Source: Thermosyntropha sp. (GTDB taxonomy: Bacteria > Bacillota > Syntrophomonadia > Syntrophomonadales > Syntrophomonadaceae). From it: DNA of 64,000 nucleotides. Shown in pieces: positions 49,854 through 56,997 of this stretch (position 1 is its first letter; every line of letters begins with the position of its first letter). Where the stretch lies: assembly GCF_017656155.1 (NCBI RefSeq), contig NZ_JACDOH010000003.1:186001-250000 (forward strand), in the 5' to 3' direction. A model generated the notes under the pieces. That model was not told where the DNA came from, searched no databases, and worked only from the letters and a program-made list of their open reading frames with translations. The translations under genes and the position numbers were made by a program.

Positions 49854-49896
49854 ATTTACACAAAAAGTTAAAATTAATTACAGGAGGTGGAAGTGT

Positions 49897-50244
49897 ATGA
49901 ATTTAAATGAAAAAATTAAAGAGTTAAGACTTCAAAAAAATCTTACCCAAGAACAATTAGGTAAATTAATTGGAGTAACTACTTCTATGATTGGGATGTA
50001 TGAAACTGGTGCCAGAAAACCTAGTTTAGAAGTCTTAACGAAATTAGCTAATTGTTTTGATGTATCTATTGATTATTTACTGGGAAGAGAAGATGAATTG
50101 CAAATTAATAGAGAAGAAATGTTTCGAGATCCAGACATAAGAGCGATTGCTAGAGCCGCACAGAATATGACCTCTGAACAAAGAAAAGATTTAGCTCGTT
50201 TTTTGCAAAAAGCTTTCAATAAAGCTTTTGAAGGGAAAAAATGA
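49897..50244 (+). CDS. CI-like prophage repressor
   Basis: A 115-residue Xre-family repressor. The HTH (about 1-60) contains LRLQKNLTQEQLGKLIGVTT and MYETGARKPSLEVLTKLANC, and YLLGREDEL marks its end. The C-terminal 45 residues are helical. It has no LexA-type protease domain, so inactivation may involve the ImmA-like peptidase encoded next, as in ICEBs1-type switches. The ATG at 49897 follows AGGAGGTGGAAGTGT; its stop overlaps the next start (ATGA). Confidence 0.88.
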   Translation: MNLNEKIKELRLQKNLTQEQLGKLIGVTTSMIGMYETGARKPSLEVLTKLANCFDVSIDYLLGREDELQINREEMFRDPDIRAIARAAQNMTSEQRKDLARFLQKAFNKAFEGKK

Positions 50245-51338
50245 TAGGTTATATAAAACCTAGATTTAAAAGAACTGCACAAATTGCGGCTCAAACTTTA
50301 ATATCTCATGGTGTAAATCAATTACCTGTAAATGAAAAGATGTTTATTAAGCAACATGATAATTGGGAATTAATGACTTATACAGAATTTGGGAAAATCA
50401 ATAATCTCAATGAGGAAGAAGTAATTTTTATAATAGGAAGTTTTGATGGATGCGCTTTTTATGATGCAGATAATAATAGATATCTAATTATTTACAATGA
50501 TAATCCTCTCTGGATAGAAAACCCTCAAAGAATTAGATGGACTATTATGCATGAAATTGGCCATATTTTGTTAGGGCATTTAGAAGAAACTCAAGAAGCC
50601 ATGATAACTAGGGCAGCATTAGGAAACCAAAAATATAAAATATTTGAGATTGAAGCAGAATATTTCGCAGCTAATATTTTAGCACCAGCGCCAGTTCTTT
50701 TTAAGTTAAATTTGTTTTCGGTAGAAGAAATAATGAAAATTTGCAATATTTCTAAAACTGCAGCTGAAAACAGATTAAAACATTTACTAAAAAGAATGAA
50801 AAAAGGCAAACTTTTTGACGACGATTTTGACATTTACAATCAGTTTTTAAGTTTCATTTACAAAAAAAGATGCCTTTCTTGTCACTATACTTTTAGCGCT
50901 CAAGAAGCTAATTATTGTCCTATTTGCGGAGGGAAATTTTTAGAATGGTTTGGATATAACAATACTGATAAATGGGGAGGTAATAATTTGATTTACAATG
51001 ATGGCTACGAATTAGATGAAAATAGCCGAGCTATAGTTTGCCCTAGATGCGGCAATGAAGAATTAAATTATGAAGGAAATTATTGCAATATATGCGGCGC
51101 ATATCTTATAAATCGTTGTTCGGATGAAATAGGATATGATATCAATGGCAATCCTATTATTGTAGAAGAAGGATGCGGAACTTTAGCGGCTGGTAATGCT
51201 AGATATTGTATTAAATGCGGCAGACCTACTACATTTTTCGTAGATAAACTGCTGCTACCTTGGAATAAAGCTAAAGCCAAAATTGAAACAGAAAATGAGA
51301 TTGAAGCTGCTACGACTTTAGAAGATATTCCATTCTAA
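50241..51338 (+). CDS. ImmA/IrrE-family metallopeptidase with C-terminal zinc ribbons
   Basis: A 365-residue protein. Residues about 60-170 hold the zinc-protease motif HEIGHILLGH (104-113) and downstream Glu in EIEAEYFAANIL. ImmA-type proteases cut Xre repressors, and the overlap with the repressor gene supports that role here. Residues 205-335 hold several Cys pairs (CLSC, CPIC; CPRC, CNIC; CIKC), unusual zinc ribbons that may sense or recruit. The last residues TLEDIPF match the tip of SSB C-termini, which may be coincidence or a docking signal. The start at 50241 overlaps the repressor stop. Confidence 0.85.
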   Translation: MIGYIKPRFKRTAQIAAQTLISHGVNQLPVNEKMFIKQHDNWELMTYTEFGKINNLNEEEVIFIIGSFDGCAFYDADNNRYLIIYNDNPLWIENPQRIRWTIMHEIGHILLGHLEETQEAMITRAALGNQKYKIFEIEAEYFAANILAPAPVLFKLNLFSVEEIMKICNISKTAAENRLKHLLKRMKKGKLFDDDFDIYNQFLSFIYKKRCLSCHYTFSAQEANYCPICGGKFLEWFGYNNTDKWGGNNLIYNDGYELDENSRAIVCPRCGNEELNYEGNYCNICGAYLINRCSDEIGYDINGNPIIVEEGCGTLAAGNARYCIKCGRPTTFFVDKLLLPWNKAKAKIETENEIEAATTLEDIPF

Positions 51339-51359
51339 ATAATTCAAGGAGTGATCACA

Positions 51360-52478
51360 TTGGCTGTTCAAAAAAGAGGCAATAGCTGGCGGATAGTAAT
51401 AGATGTAGGCAAAACTCCAGAAGGGAAAAGAATACAGAAAGTCTTCACCTTTCACGGTTCTAAAACTGAAGCTAAGGCTGAAGAGGTGAGGTTAAAAGCT
51501 TTATATAAAAATAATAACCTTAACGTAAACAAGATGACGCTAGAACAATATCTTCTATACTGGCTTGATACCTATAAAAAAAGAAAAATAGCTGTACGAA
51601 CCTATGAAAGTTATAAAGAAACCATCAAGGTTCATATAGCTAAAGATGAAATAGGCCAAAAACCTTTTGATAAAATTACTCCTGACGATATACAAAAATA
51701 TTATAACAGAAAACTTGACCAAGGTCTTTCCTCCACATCAGTTTTATACCATCATCGCATATTACATGCTGCATTTAACCAGGCCATTAAAGCAAGATTA
51801 ATCCCCTGGGGCATGAATCCCTGTGCAGCAGTCGAACCTCCTCAGAAAAGAAATTACAAAGCAACTACACTTTCTCCGGAACAAGTAGCCTATCTTTTAG
51901 CACATACCAAAGGACATCCTATGTATATTGCTATCGCAATAGCAGCTATGACAGGTGCCAGAGCAGGGGAAGTATGCGGCTTAAAGTGGGATGATATTGA
52001 TTTTGAGAATAAAATAATTTGCATAAATAAAGCCGTAAAAAGAGAAAACGGGAAGCTTGTTTTAGGGACTACTAAAAATAAACAGGAAAGATATGTTCCG
52101 CTAACACCAGGATTGGCTAAAATCCTTAAAAAACATCAAGAAGAACAGGAGATCATAAAAACCGGGTTAGGGCCAGGCTATAAAGACCAGGGATTTGTTT
52201 TAGCCTGGGAAGATGGTAGATGCTTCGACCCGCACTATCTAAGTGAAAAATTTACCCAAATTATCAAGGAATTAAATTTCCCTAAAGTGACCTTTCATGG
52301 TTTAAGACATTTCTATGGAGATGCTATGCAAACAGCAGGTGCTAACTTAAAAGCTATAAGTGACGCTTTAGGCCATAGTCAACTTAACATAACAGCTGAT
52401 GTTTATATTAGGACTAAAGTAGACGACCAGCGCAAATATGTAGAGTGGTTGGACGAAACAGTTTTAAAAGGATTTTAG
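51360..52478 (+). CDS. Tyrosine-type phage integrase
   Basis: A 372-residue site-specific recombinase. The N-terminal part (AVQKRGNSWRIVIDVGKTPE) resembles an AP2/arm-binding domain, the core-binding SAM-like domain spans about 60-165, and the catalytic domain has Arg in TGARAGEVCGLKWDD, HGLRHFYG, the second His in LGHSQLNITADVYI, and the nucleophile Tyr there. The TTG at 51360 fits AAGGAG spacing; GTG at 51351 is too close. It ends 129 bp from attR and reads toward it. Confidence 0.93.
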   Translation: MAVQKRGNSWRIVIDVGKTPEGKRIQKVFTFHGSKTEAKAEEVRLKALYKNNNLNVNKMTLEQYLLYWLDTYKKRKIAVRTYESYKETIKVHIAKDEIGQKPFDKITPDDIQKYYNRKLDQGLSSTSVLYHHRILHAAFNQAIKARLIPWGMNPCAAVEPPQKRNYKATTLSPEQVAYLLAHTKGHPMYIAIAIAAMTGARAGEVCGLKWDDIDFENKIICINKAVKRENGKLVLGTTKNKQERYVPLTPGLAKILKKHQEEQEIIKTGLGPGYKDQGFVLAWEDGRCFDPHYLSEKFTQIIKELNFPKVTFHGLRHFYGDAMQTAGANLKAISDALGHSQLNITADVYIRTKVDDQRKYVEWLDETVLKGF

Positions 52479-52579
52479 GTCACCTATCAGATATAAAAAT
52501 AAGGCGGCAATTACCGCTTTATTTTCATGTGACCTTTTATGTGACCTTTTTCAAAATTCTTCCAGATAAAAAGGTCACT
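52477..52579. promoter_or_regulatory. Putative integrase arm-type sites, right arm
   Basis: ATGTGACCT occurs at 52527-52535 and 52539-52547 with the 12-bp period seen at the left arm. Related sequences in the opposite orientation are AGGTCAC at 52477-52483 and AGGTCACT at 52572-52579. All lie within 130 bp of attR, beside the integrase gene. Confidence 0.6.
52498..52526 (+). terminator. Terminator of the integrase transcript
   Basis: AAGGCGG-CAATTA-CCGCTTT with an ATTTTC tail, about 20 bp after the integrase stop. Confidence 0.6.
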
Positions 52580-52580
52580 A

Positions 52581-52603
52581 AAAAAGCCTCCGGTCTCGGA
52601 GGC
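52581..52603 (-). terminator. Phage-supplied terminator for the tRNA operon
   Basis: On the minus strand GCCTCCG-AGAC-CGGAGGC is followed by a T run (TTTTTTAG), just beyond the tRNA-Lys 3' end. It would replace the native terminator displaced to attL. Confidence 0.7.
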
Positions 52604-52606
52604 GTC

Positions 52607-52664
52607 TTATTTTCAAAATGGTGGGTCATCCGCGACTCGAACGCGGGACACCCTGATTAAAAGT
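52607..52664. repeat. attR: right copy of the 58-bp direct repeat
   Basis: Identical to 16741-16798. Here it completes the tRNA-Lys gene with the 5' half that lies at 52665-52694, so the phage restores a functional tRNA. Confidence 0.97.
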
Positions 52665-52694
52665 CAGGTGCTCTGCCAACTGAGCTAATGACCC
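52619..52694 (-). tRNA. tRNA-Lys (anticodon TTT), prophage-restored
   Basis: A complete 76-nt cloverleaf: acceptor GGGTCAT/ATGACCC, discriminator A, encoded CCA, and anticodon stem CCTGA/TCAGG with loop CTTTTAA. Its 3' half is supplied by the prophage end (52607-52664), the 5' half by the chromosome. Confidence 0.96.
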
Positions 52695-52703
52695 ATGTTT
52701 TAA

Positions 52704-52778
52704 TGGCTGGGGTGGCTGGATTCGAACCAACGAATGACGGAGTCAAAGTCCGTTGCCTTACCGCTTGGCTACACCCCA
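52704..52778 (-). tRNA. tRNA-Gln (anticodon TTG)
   Basis: A 75-nt cloverleaf with acceptor TGGGGTG/CACCCCA, encoded CCA and anticodon stem ACGGA/TCCGT with loop CTTTGAC. Second to last in the leftward tRNA operon. Confidence 0.95.
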
Positions 52779-52828
52779 ACGGTATGCATTATATCAATTC
52801 CCCCTGGGGCTGTCAAGAGGTAATTTCA

Positions 52829-52906
52829 TGGGGTGGATGATGGGACTCGAACCCACGACCCCCAGAGCCACAATCTGGTGCTCTGACCAACTGAGCTACA
52901 TCCACC
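52829..52906 (-). tRNA. tRNA-His (anticodon GTG)
   Basis: A cloverleaf with acceptor GTGGATG/CATCCAC and an extra 5' G paired with the discriminator C, the histidine hallmark. Anticodon stem CCAGA/TCTGG, loop TTGTGGC. Confidence 0.95.
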
Positions 52907-52910
52907 ATAA

Positions 52911-52987
<77 letters not shown>

Positions 52988-52994
52988 ATAAAAA

Positions 52995-53068
52995 TGGAGC
53001 GGGTGAAGGGAATCGAACCCTCGCAACCAGCTTGGAAGGCTGGGGCTCTACCATTGAGCTACACCCGC
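52995..53068 (-). tRNA. tRNA-Gly (anticodon TCC)
   Basis: A 74-nt cloverleaf, first in the leftward operon: acceptor GCGGGTG/CACCCGC, anticodon stem CCAGC/GCTGG with loop CTTCCAA, encoded CCA. Confidence 0.95.
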
Positions 53069-53182
53069 CCGCAGAGAGTATTATACTATGTTTGTTGTTC
53101 ATTTGCAAGGATTTTTTTAATTTTTTTAAAGACCTTATAAAACATCAATAATATTCTACAAAATTTTATTGCGCCTATATCT

Positions 53183-53211
53183 TTGACAAAACGATTTTAA
53201 TATATTAAATT
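53183..53211 (+). promoter_or_regulatory. Promoter of the small selenoprotein gene
   Basis: Consensus TTGACA (53183-53188), 17-nt spacer, TAAATT (53206-53211), 44 bp upstream of the ATG. Confidence 0.7.
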
Positions 53212-53255
53212 TAAATTGTAAACTTACCCTTGAGGGGTATATGGGAGGTTTTAAT

Positions 53256-53540
53256 ATGAAAATAATCGGTATAGAAAATGAAGCCCACAAATTTATAGTG
53301 GATAACGGCGGTTCAGTAATTGTAGATATTATATTTCAGCCTTGTTCCTGAGCTCCCCCGCAGCCCATGAGGTCCGTGAAATTAGGGCGACCTGAGGAAA
53401 AAGAAAATTTTATTCAGACTAAAATAAATGGAATAGATGTATACATTTCTGAATATTTCAACAAAGCAGATGGTCCTGATCAAAAAATAGGGCTCAGACA
53501 TCTTTATTGGGGCGATGATCTCTATTTATTTTCAGCTTAA
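53256..53540 (+). CDS. Small selenoprotein with Cys-Ser-Sec motif (UGA at codon 32)
   Basis: Read through an in-frame TGA (53349-53351), this gives a 94-residue protein starting MKIIGIENEAHKFIVDNGGS, with IIFQPCSUAPPQ and ending GDDLYLFSA. It has its own promoter, a TGGGAGG ribosome site and a terminator, and the frame after the TGA stays open for 62 codons with protein-like composition. The C-x-U pair suggests a redox-active or metal-binding site. It resembles small proteins grouped as CC/Se-motif (seleno)proteins in other anaerobes; I cannot confirm the family. If TGA were a true stop, only 31 residues would remain. Confidence 0.8.
53349..53390 (+). promoter_or_regulatory. SECIS-like stem-loop of the small selenoprotein UGA
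   Basis: After the TGA, CATG (53366-53369) pairs with CGTG (53375-53378) around an AGGTC loop that begins 18 nt downstream of the UGA, with lower CC/GG pairing. The loop is close to the AGGUCU loop of the E. coli fdhF SECIS. Found by eye. Confidence 0.6.
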
Positions 53541-53572
53541 AAAATAACCTCCAAGCGCGGAGGTTATTTTTT
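53541..53572. terminator. Bidirectional terminator
   Basis: AATAACCTCC/GGAGGTTATT with T runs on both strands. It ends the small selenoprotein gene and the converging glycosyltransferase gene. Confidence 0.85.
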
Positions 53573-54604
53573 ATTCTTCATTATCCTTTCTATGAGCTCA
53601 CAATAGCTTAAAATCTCTGATTCAGGAATATACTTTTCTTTAACCAAATTCATTGCCGCCCTACCCATTTCTATTCTCTGCTCCCCGTTTTCAATCAAAA
53701 AAACAGCCGCCCGCATCAAGTCTTCCTCACTCTTCACATAAATCCCTTCCCGATAATTTTCTATTATCCCTCTATTCCCGGGAACATCAGTTAAAATCGC
53801 AGGTTTTCCCAAAGCCATAGCTTCCAGAACTGCCTGCGGCTGCCCTTCAGCTAAAGAACAGTTTATTGCCACATCGCTTAAAGCCAAATAATCTCCAATT
53901 TTTTCGTGGGGTATCTCACCTAAATACCTTATCCATTCGTGTTTTTTTATATAATTTAGGACTTCTTCCGCATAGGCCTTATCAATTATTGCTCCTGCTA
54001 TAACCAATCTGGTTTGAGGAAATAAAAGATAAGCTTTTTCCAAACCTCTAACTGCGAGCATAATATTTTTTACAGGTCTGAGACCGCTGGGCAAGATAAA
54101 AACTACTTCATTTTCTTCCCAGCCAAAATCCCGCCTTTTTTTTCCAGTCACTTCAGGAATTTTTACCCCCTGCGGTATAACCTTTATTTTTTCTCTATAA
54201 ATATAGGGATATTTTCTCTCCAATACTTCAGCAAAATAGGAATGAAAAACTACTATGTATTCAGCTAAATTAAAAATCTGTTCCATATCCTTTATTTCCG
54301 AAAAATTATCATTTATATCTGTACCGGTAAGAGTAAGCAAAAAAGGAAATTCTTTTATCTCCGGAACCTTTGTTAATACATGAAGCATATAGCGGGCATT
54401 AAATATATGTAAAAGCTCAGGTTTACGAGCTTTTAAAATATTTTTTATCTTATACGGCCAATTCTCTTCTTCCAAAGACAGGACCTCTGTTTTCAGACCA
54501 TTTTTCTTATATCCTTCGAGTATACGGCGTGCGGTAACCGCATTGCCCCTCTGCTGCTTATAAAAAGGAGTCAAAAGCAGGATATCCAGGTTTTGTTCTT
54601 TCAC
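53564..54604 (-). CDS. Glycosyltransferase, GT-B (GT4-like)
   Basis: A retaining glycosyltransferase of about 346 residues with two Rossmann-like domains. The N-terminus has LLTPFYKQQRGNAVTARRIL, and the C-terminal domain has IPQGVKIPE, LPSGLRPVKNIML and the E-x7-E motif in AEGQPQAVLEAMALGKPAIL. Likely adds a sugar to a lipid or polysaccharide, substrate unknown. I prefer GTG at 54604, behind GGGGGATC, because upstream residues (to 54721) look like translated spacer. It is a lone gene converging with the selenoprotein gene. Confidence 0.82.
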   Translation of the reverse strand: MKEQNLDILLLTPFYKQQRGNAVTARRILEGYKKNGLKTEVLSLEEENWPYKIKNILKARKPELLHIFNARYMLHVLTKVPEIKEFPFLLTLTGTDINDNFSEIKDMEQIFNLAEYIVVFHSYFAEVLERKYPYIYREKIKVIPQGVKIPEVTGKKRRDFGWEENEVVFILPSGLRPVKNIMLAVRGLEKAYLLFPQTRLVIAGAIIDKAYAEEVLNYIKKHEWIRYLGEIPHEKIGDYLALSDVAINCSLAEGQPQAVLEAMALGKPAILTDVPGNRGIIENYREGIYVKSEEDLMRAAVFLIENGEQRIEMGRAAMNLVKEKYIPESEILSYCELIERIMKNKK

Positions 54605-54736
54605 AAGATCCCCCACTAAAAATAGTCTTTTTATCGGTTGAAAACAGTATAAACAGTTAAGATAGATTTTATTATAACCCACAAAACAATATCTTAAAAA
54701 AAAGCCTGAAAATTTATTCAAGCCTTATTTTTAAAA

Positions 54737-55594
54737 TCACGACAAGTTTGCCAAATTGCGGGCCATCCGATCCAATTCTTCCGCCATAGCCTCCAACTGC
54801 TCAATGTTAGCAAAAACCGATTGCGTTAAATCCGCCTGCCTTTGCACCACATCAGCTGCTACATTAACTCCTTTAGTAATTTTTTCAACCGAATCCTGAA
54901 TATTACCCAGTATCTCCGAAATTTTCTTTACTGAAGCTGAACTATTCTCCGCTAATTTTCGCACCTCATCAGCTACTACTGCAAAACCTTTGCCGTGTTC
55001 ACCGCTGCGAGCTGCTTCAATAGCTGCATTAAAGCCTAACAGTTTAGTCTGTTTAGCCGTTGCACTTATAATATTAAGCACTTCTCCTGTTTCCCCTAAA
55101 TGCATAGAAGCAGTATTGCCCAAATCAACTAAAGTTTGTCCCCTTAAAGCTACCTCCTGGGAAAAATTCGCTACTTCTTCCACCACTCGGCTTACATTCT
55201 GCATAGTGGCGGTTATTTCGGCTGCCATATCAGCAAGCCTCTGCGCTTCATCATGGAGCCTTTTTATCATTTCTTCCCGGGCTTCTACCATAGTCATCAT
55301 CAGGTTAGCTCCATGTGAGTCTATTACTGCTACATTTTCTTTTTTATTTTCATATATAATTTGCTCCACTTTTGAATTTCCAGTAGCTTCAATAATAACA
55401 TTAAGCCCCGGCAAAGCAAATATTCCGTTTATATCAGTATATACTGGGATTCCCTCTCTCCTAGCCAGTATCGCTCCTGGTGCATTTTCGTTAACATCGC
55501 ATACTCCTAAGACCTTAATATTATTCATTCCGTGTATTGCCTTTAAAACTGAAGTTCCCCCTGCTCCCAATCCGACAATAGCCACATTTATCAT
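54737..55594 (-). CDS. Cytosolic Rossmann-fold / chemoreceptor signalling fusion
   Basis: A 285-residue protein with no membrane segment. Residues 1-105 look like an NAD(P)-binding Rossmann domain of the homoserine dehydrogenase/dihydrodipicolinate reductase type ([25 protein letters not shown]). Residues 105-285 are an MCP signalling domain: helix 1, hairpin tip ([20 protein letters not shown]), then [20 protein letters not shown]. It could report nucleotide or redox state to CheA/CheW. Key catalytic residues are not apparent, so the Rossmann part may be sensory only. The ATG at 55594 follows GGAGAAGG. No che genes lie near. Confidence 0.88.
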   Translation of the reverse strand: MINVAIVGLGAGGTSVLKAIHGMNNIKVLGVCDVNENAPGAILARREGIPVYTDINGIFALPGLNVIIEATGNSKVEQIIYENKKENVAVIDSHGANLMMTMVEAREEMIKRLHDEAQRLADMAAEITATMQNVSRVVEEVANFSQEVALRGQTLVDLGNTASMHLGETGEVLNIISATAKQTKLLGFNAAIEAARSGEHGKGFAVVADEVRKLAENSSASVKKISEILGNIQDSVEKITKGVNVAADVVQRQADLTQSVFANIEQLEAMAEELDRMARNLANLS

Positions 55595-55832
55595 CCTTCT
55601 CCATCCCCCCGTCGCTATTTATTCCTAAAAAAACTCCACCTTTAAAATAATTACATCATGCTTTCCCCCGTCATCACCAGCCTTTTCCTCATTCTGCCTT
55701 AAATTATACCAAAAATGTCAGATAAAAAACCCGTTTCAGTTATTTACACAAAAAACAATTCATTTATAATCTTTACAAAACTAATACAACTTTCACGACT
55801 GGGTAAACTATATACAAGGGAGGTGAGGAAAG

Positions 55833-55973
55833 ATAGAAAATAATAATACTTCTTCCAAAAGAATAGCCTATTTGCAGGATATAATCTGCAACAACCCTCT
55901 TATGAAAGATGCCTTAGATAAAAACCTTTACCAGGTTATCGATCAGAATGTTGAAGACGAAGATTTAATTTAG
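55833..55973 (+). CDS. Possible small protein with non-canonical ATA start
   Basis: An open frame of 46 codons that begins at ATA (55833), 9 nt behind a strong GGGAGGTG site, and ends at TAG before a strong terminator. The product (IENNNTSSKRIAYLQDIICN ... IDQNVEDEDLI) is acidic and helical. No ATG or GTG lies in frame upstream of the TGA just before it; a TTG at 55872 has no ribosome site. It may be a real small gene with a rare start, or a leader or noncoding transcript. Confidence 0.4.
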   Translation: MENNNTSSKRIAYLQDIICNNPLMKDALDKNLYQVIDQNVEDEDLI

Positions 55974-55981
55974 CTAAAAAT

Positions 55982-56021
55982 AAACCGAAGGGAAATAACC
56001 TTTACCCTTCGGTTTATTTTT
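55982..56021 (+). terminator. Terminator after the small ATA-start frame
   Basis: A perfect 11-bp stem AAACCGAAGGG/CCCTTCGGTTT with an ATTTTTAT tail. Confidence 0.88.
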
Positions 56022-56117
56022 ATCCCGAGAAGGAAAAATCAAACCAAAAGAAAAAATATAAAACATAATTTTTTGTCTTCATAATAAATATTTTAAATAA
56101 AATGTGGAGGGAATAAT

Positions 56118-56921
56118 ATGATGAATTATAAAATAACTCCCATATATAACGGCTCTTTCATCATCACATTAGCCAGTGGAAATAATTTCTTCAAAAAATC
56201 CGTCAAAATTCCCAGCTTCATTTTTCTCCTCCAAAGTGAAGATGGAGAAAATTTACTGGTTGATACAGGTTTTGACCCTTCTTTTATTCCAGGCTCCAAG
56301 TCTACTTATGAAAGAACACAAAAAGAAGAACTCTTAAATGCTCTATATGATAAAGGAATCCATCCTGATGACATTTCTATGGTAATCCAAACCCACCTGC
56401 ATTGGGATCATACTGGTGGAATACCTTGTTTCCCTAAAGCCCAGTTTTATTTACAAGCCTTAGAACTAAAAAAACTTATAGAAATGCCTGTATATGCAGA
56501 AACCTCTTTCTGTCCACGCCACTTTATGCCCTATCTTTCCCGCTTTACACTGTTAAATGGTAGTCTGGAATTAAGGCCAGGAATTGAAATATGCTTTACA
56601 AATAAACATACCCCCGGACATCAAGCTTTAATAGTAAATACCAACAAAGGCAAAGTTGCTCTAATCGGTGATGCTTTATTCGACTACGGCGAATGGTGGA
56701 AAAATATACCTGAAGAATTCTGGGAAAAATACCGCCAGGGCATTGGGAAACATCTCTTCTGGCAAGAAAATATCCGTCAAGACATCAAAAAATTTCTTAT
56801 CTCAAAACAGGCTTTTAACCTTCCAGAGCCTGAATCTATTCCTGTATCTGAAATAGAAAAGAAAAGCAACTTTTCTATAAACTCGCATGACCCCAGACTC
56901 TTTAAAACAGAAACTATATAA
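56118..56921 (+). CDS. Metallo-beta-lactamase-fold hydrolase (AHL lactonase-like)
   Basis: A di-metal hydrolase of 267 residues. The signature THLHWDHTGG (92-101), HTPGHQ (about 164) and GDALFDYG (about 185) supply the metal ligands, with LLVDTGFDPSF near residue 46. It resembles N-acyl homoserine lactonases of the MBL superfamily, but many such proteins hydrolyse other lactones or thioesters; the substrate is not known. The ATG at 56118 follows GTGGAGGGAATAAT. It lies between small gene and dinB in the same direction, without clear functional linkage. Confidence 0.85.
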   Translation: MMNYKITPIYNGSFIITLASGNNFFKKSVKIPSFIFLLQSEDGENLLVDTGFDPSFIPGSKSTYERTQKEELLNALYDKGIHPDDISMVIQTHLHWDHTGGIPCFPKAQFYLQALELKKLIEMPVYAETSFCPRHFMPYLSRFTLLNGSLELRPGIEICFTNKHTPGHQALIVNTNKGKVALIGDALFDYGEWWKNIPEEFWEKYRQGIGKHLFWQENIRQDIKKFLISKQAFNLPEPESIPVSEIEKKSNFSINSHDPRLFKTETI

Positions 56922-56997
56922 CTTTTAAAAAAATTATGCCCTCCCCAAACTGAAATTATGTTATAATATTTTTCAAACATATGTTCGAGGGATAGTT

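Larger units (their letters stand above)
16741..52664. mobile_element. Complete contractile-tailed temperate prophage in tRNA-Lys
   Basis: A 35.9-kb element bounded by a perfect 58-bp direct repeat that includes the 3' half of a tRNA-Lys gene. It carries every expected module: tyrosine integrase, CI/Cro-type switch, antirepressor, replication, late regulator, packaging, HK97-type head, contractile tail (sheath and tube), baseplate, fibre and lysis. Early and late genes read leftward on the minus strand; the lysogeny genes read rightward next to attR. No essential gene looks broken, so it may be inducible, which is inference. Confidence 0.96.

Noticed and set aside
54990-55628. 212-residue plus-strand frame opposite the Rossmann-MCP gene
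   Set aside because: Composition is that of an antisense shadow of MCP helices (Ser/Ala/Ile-rich), and no start site is seen.
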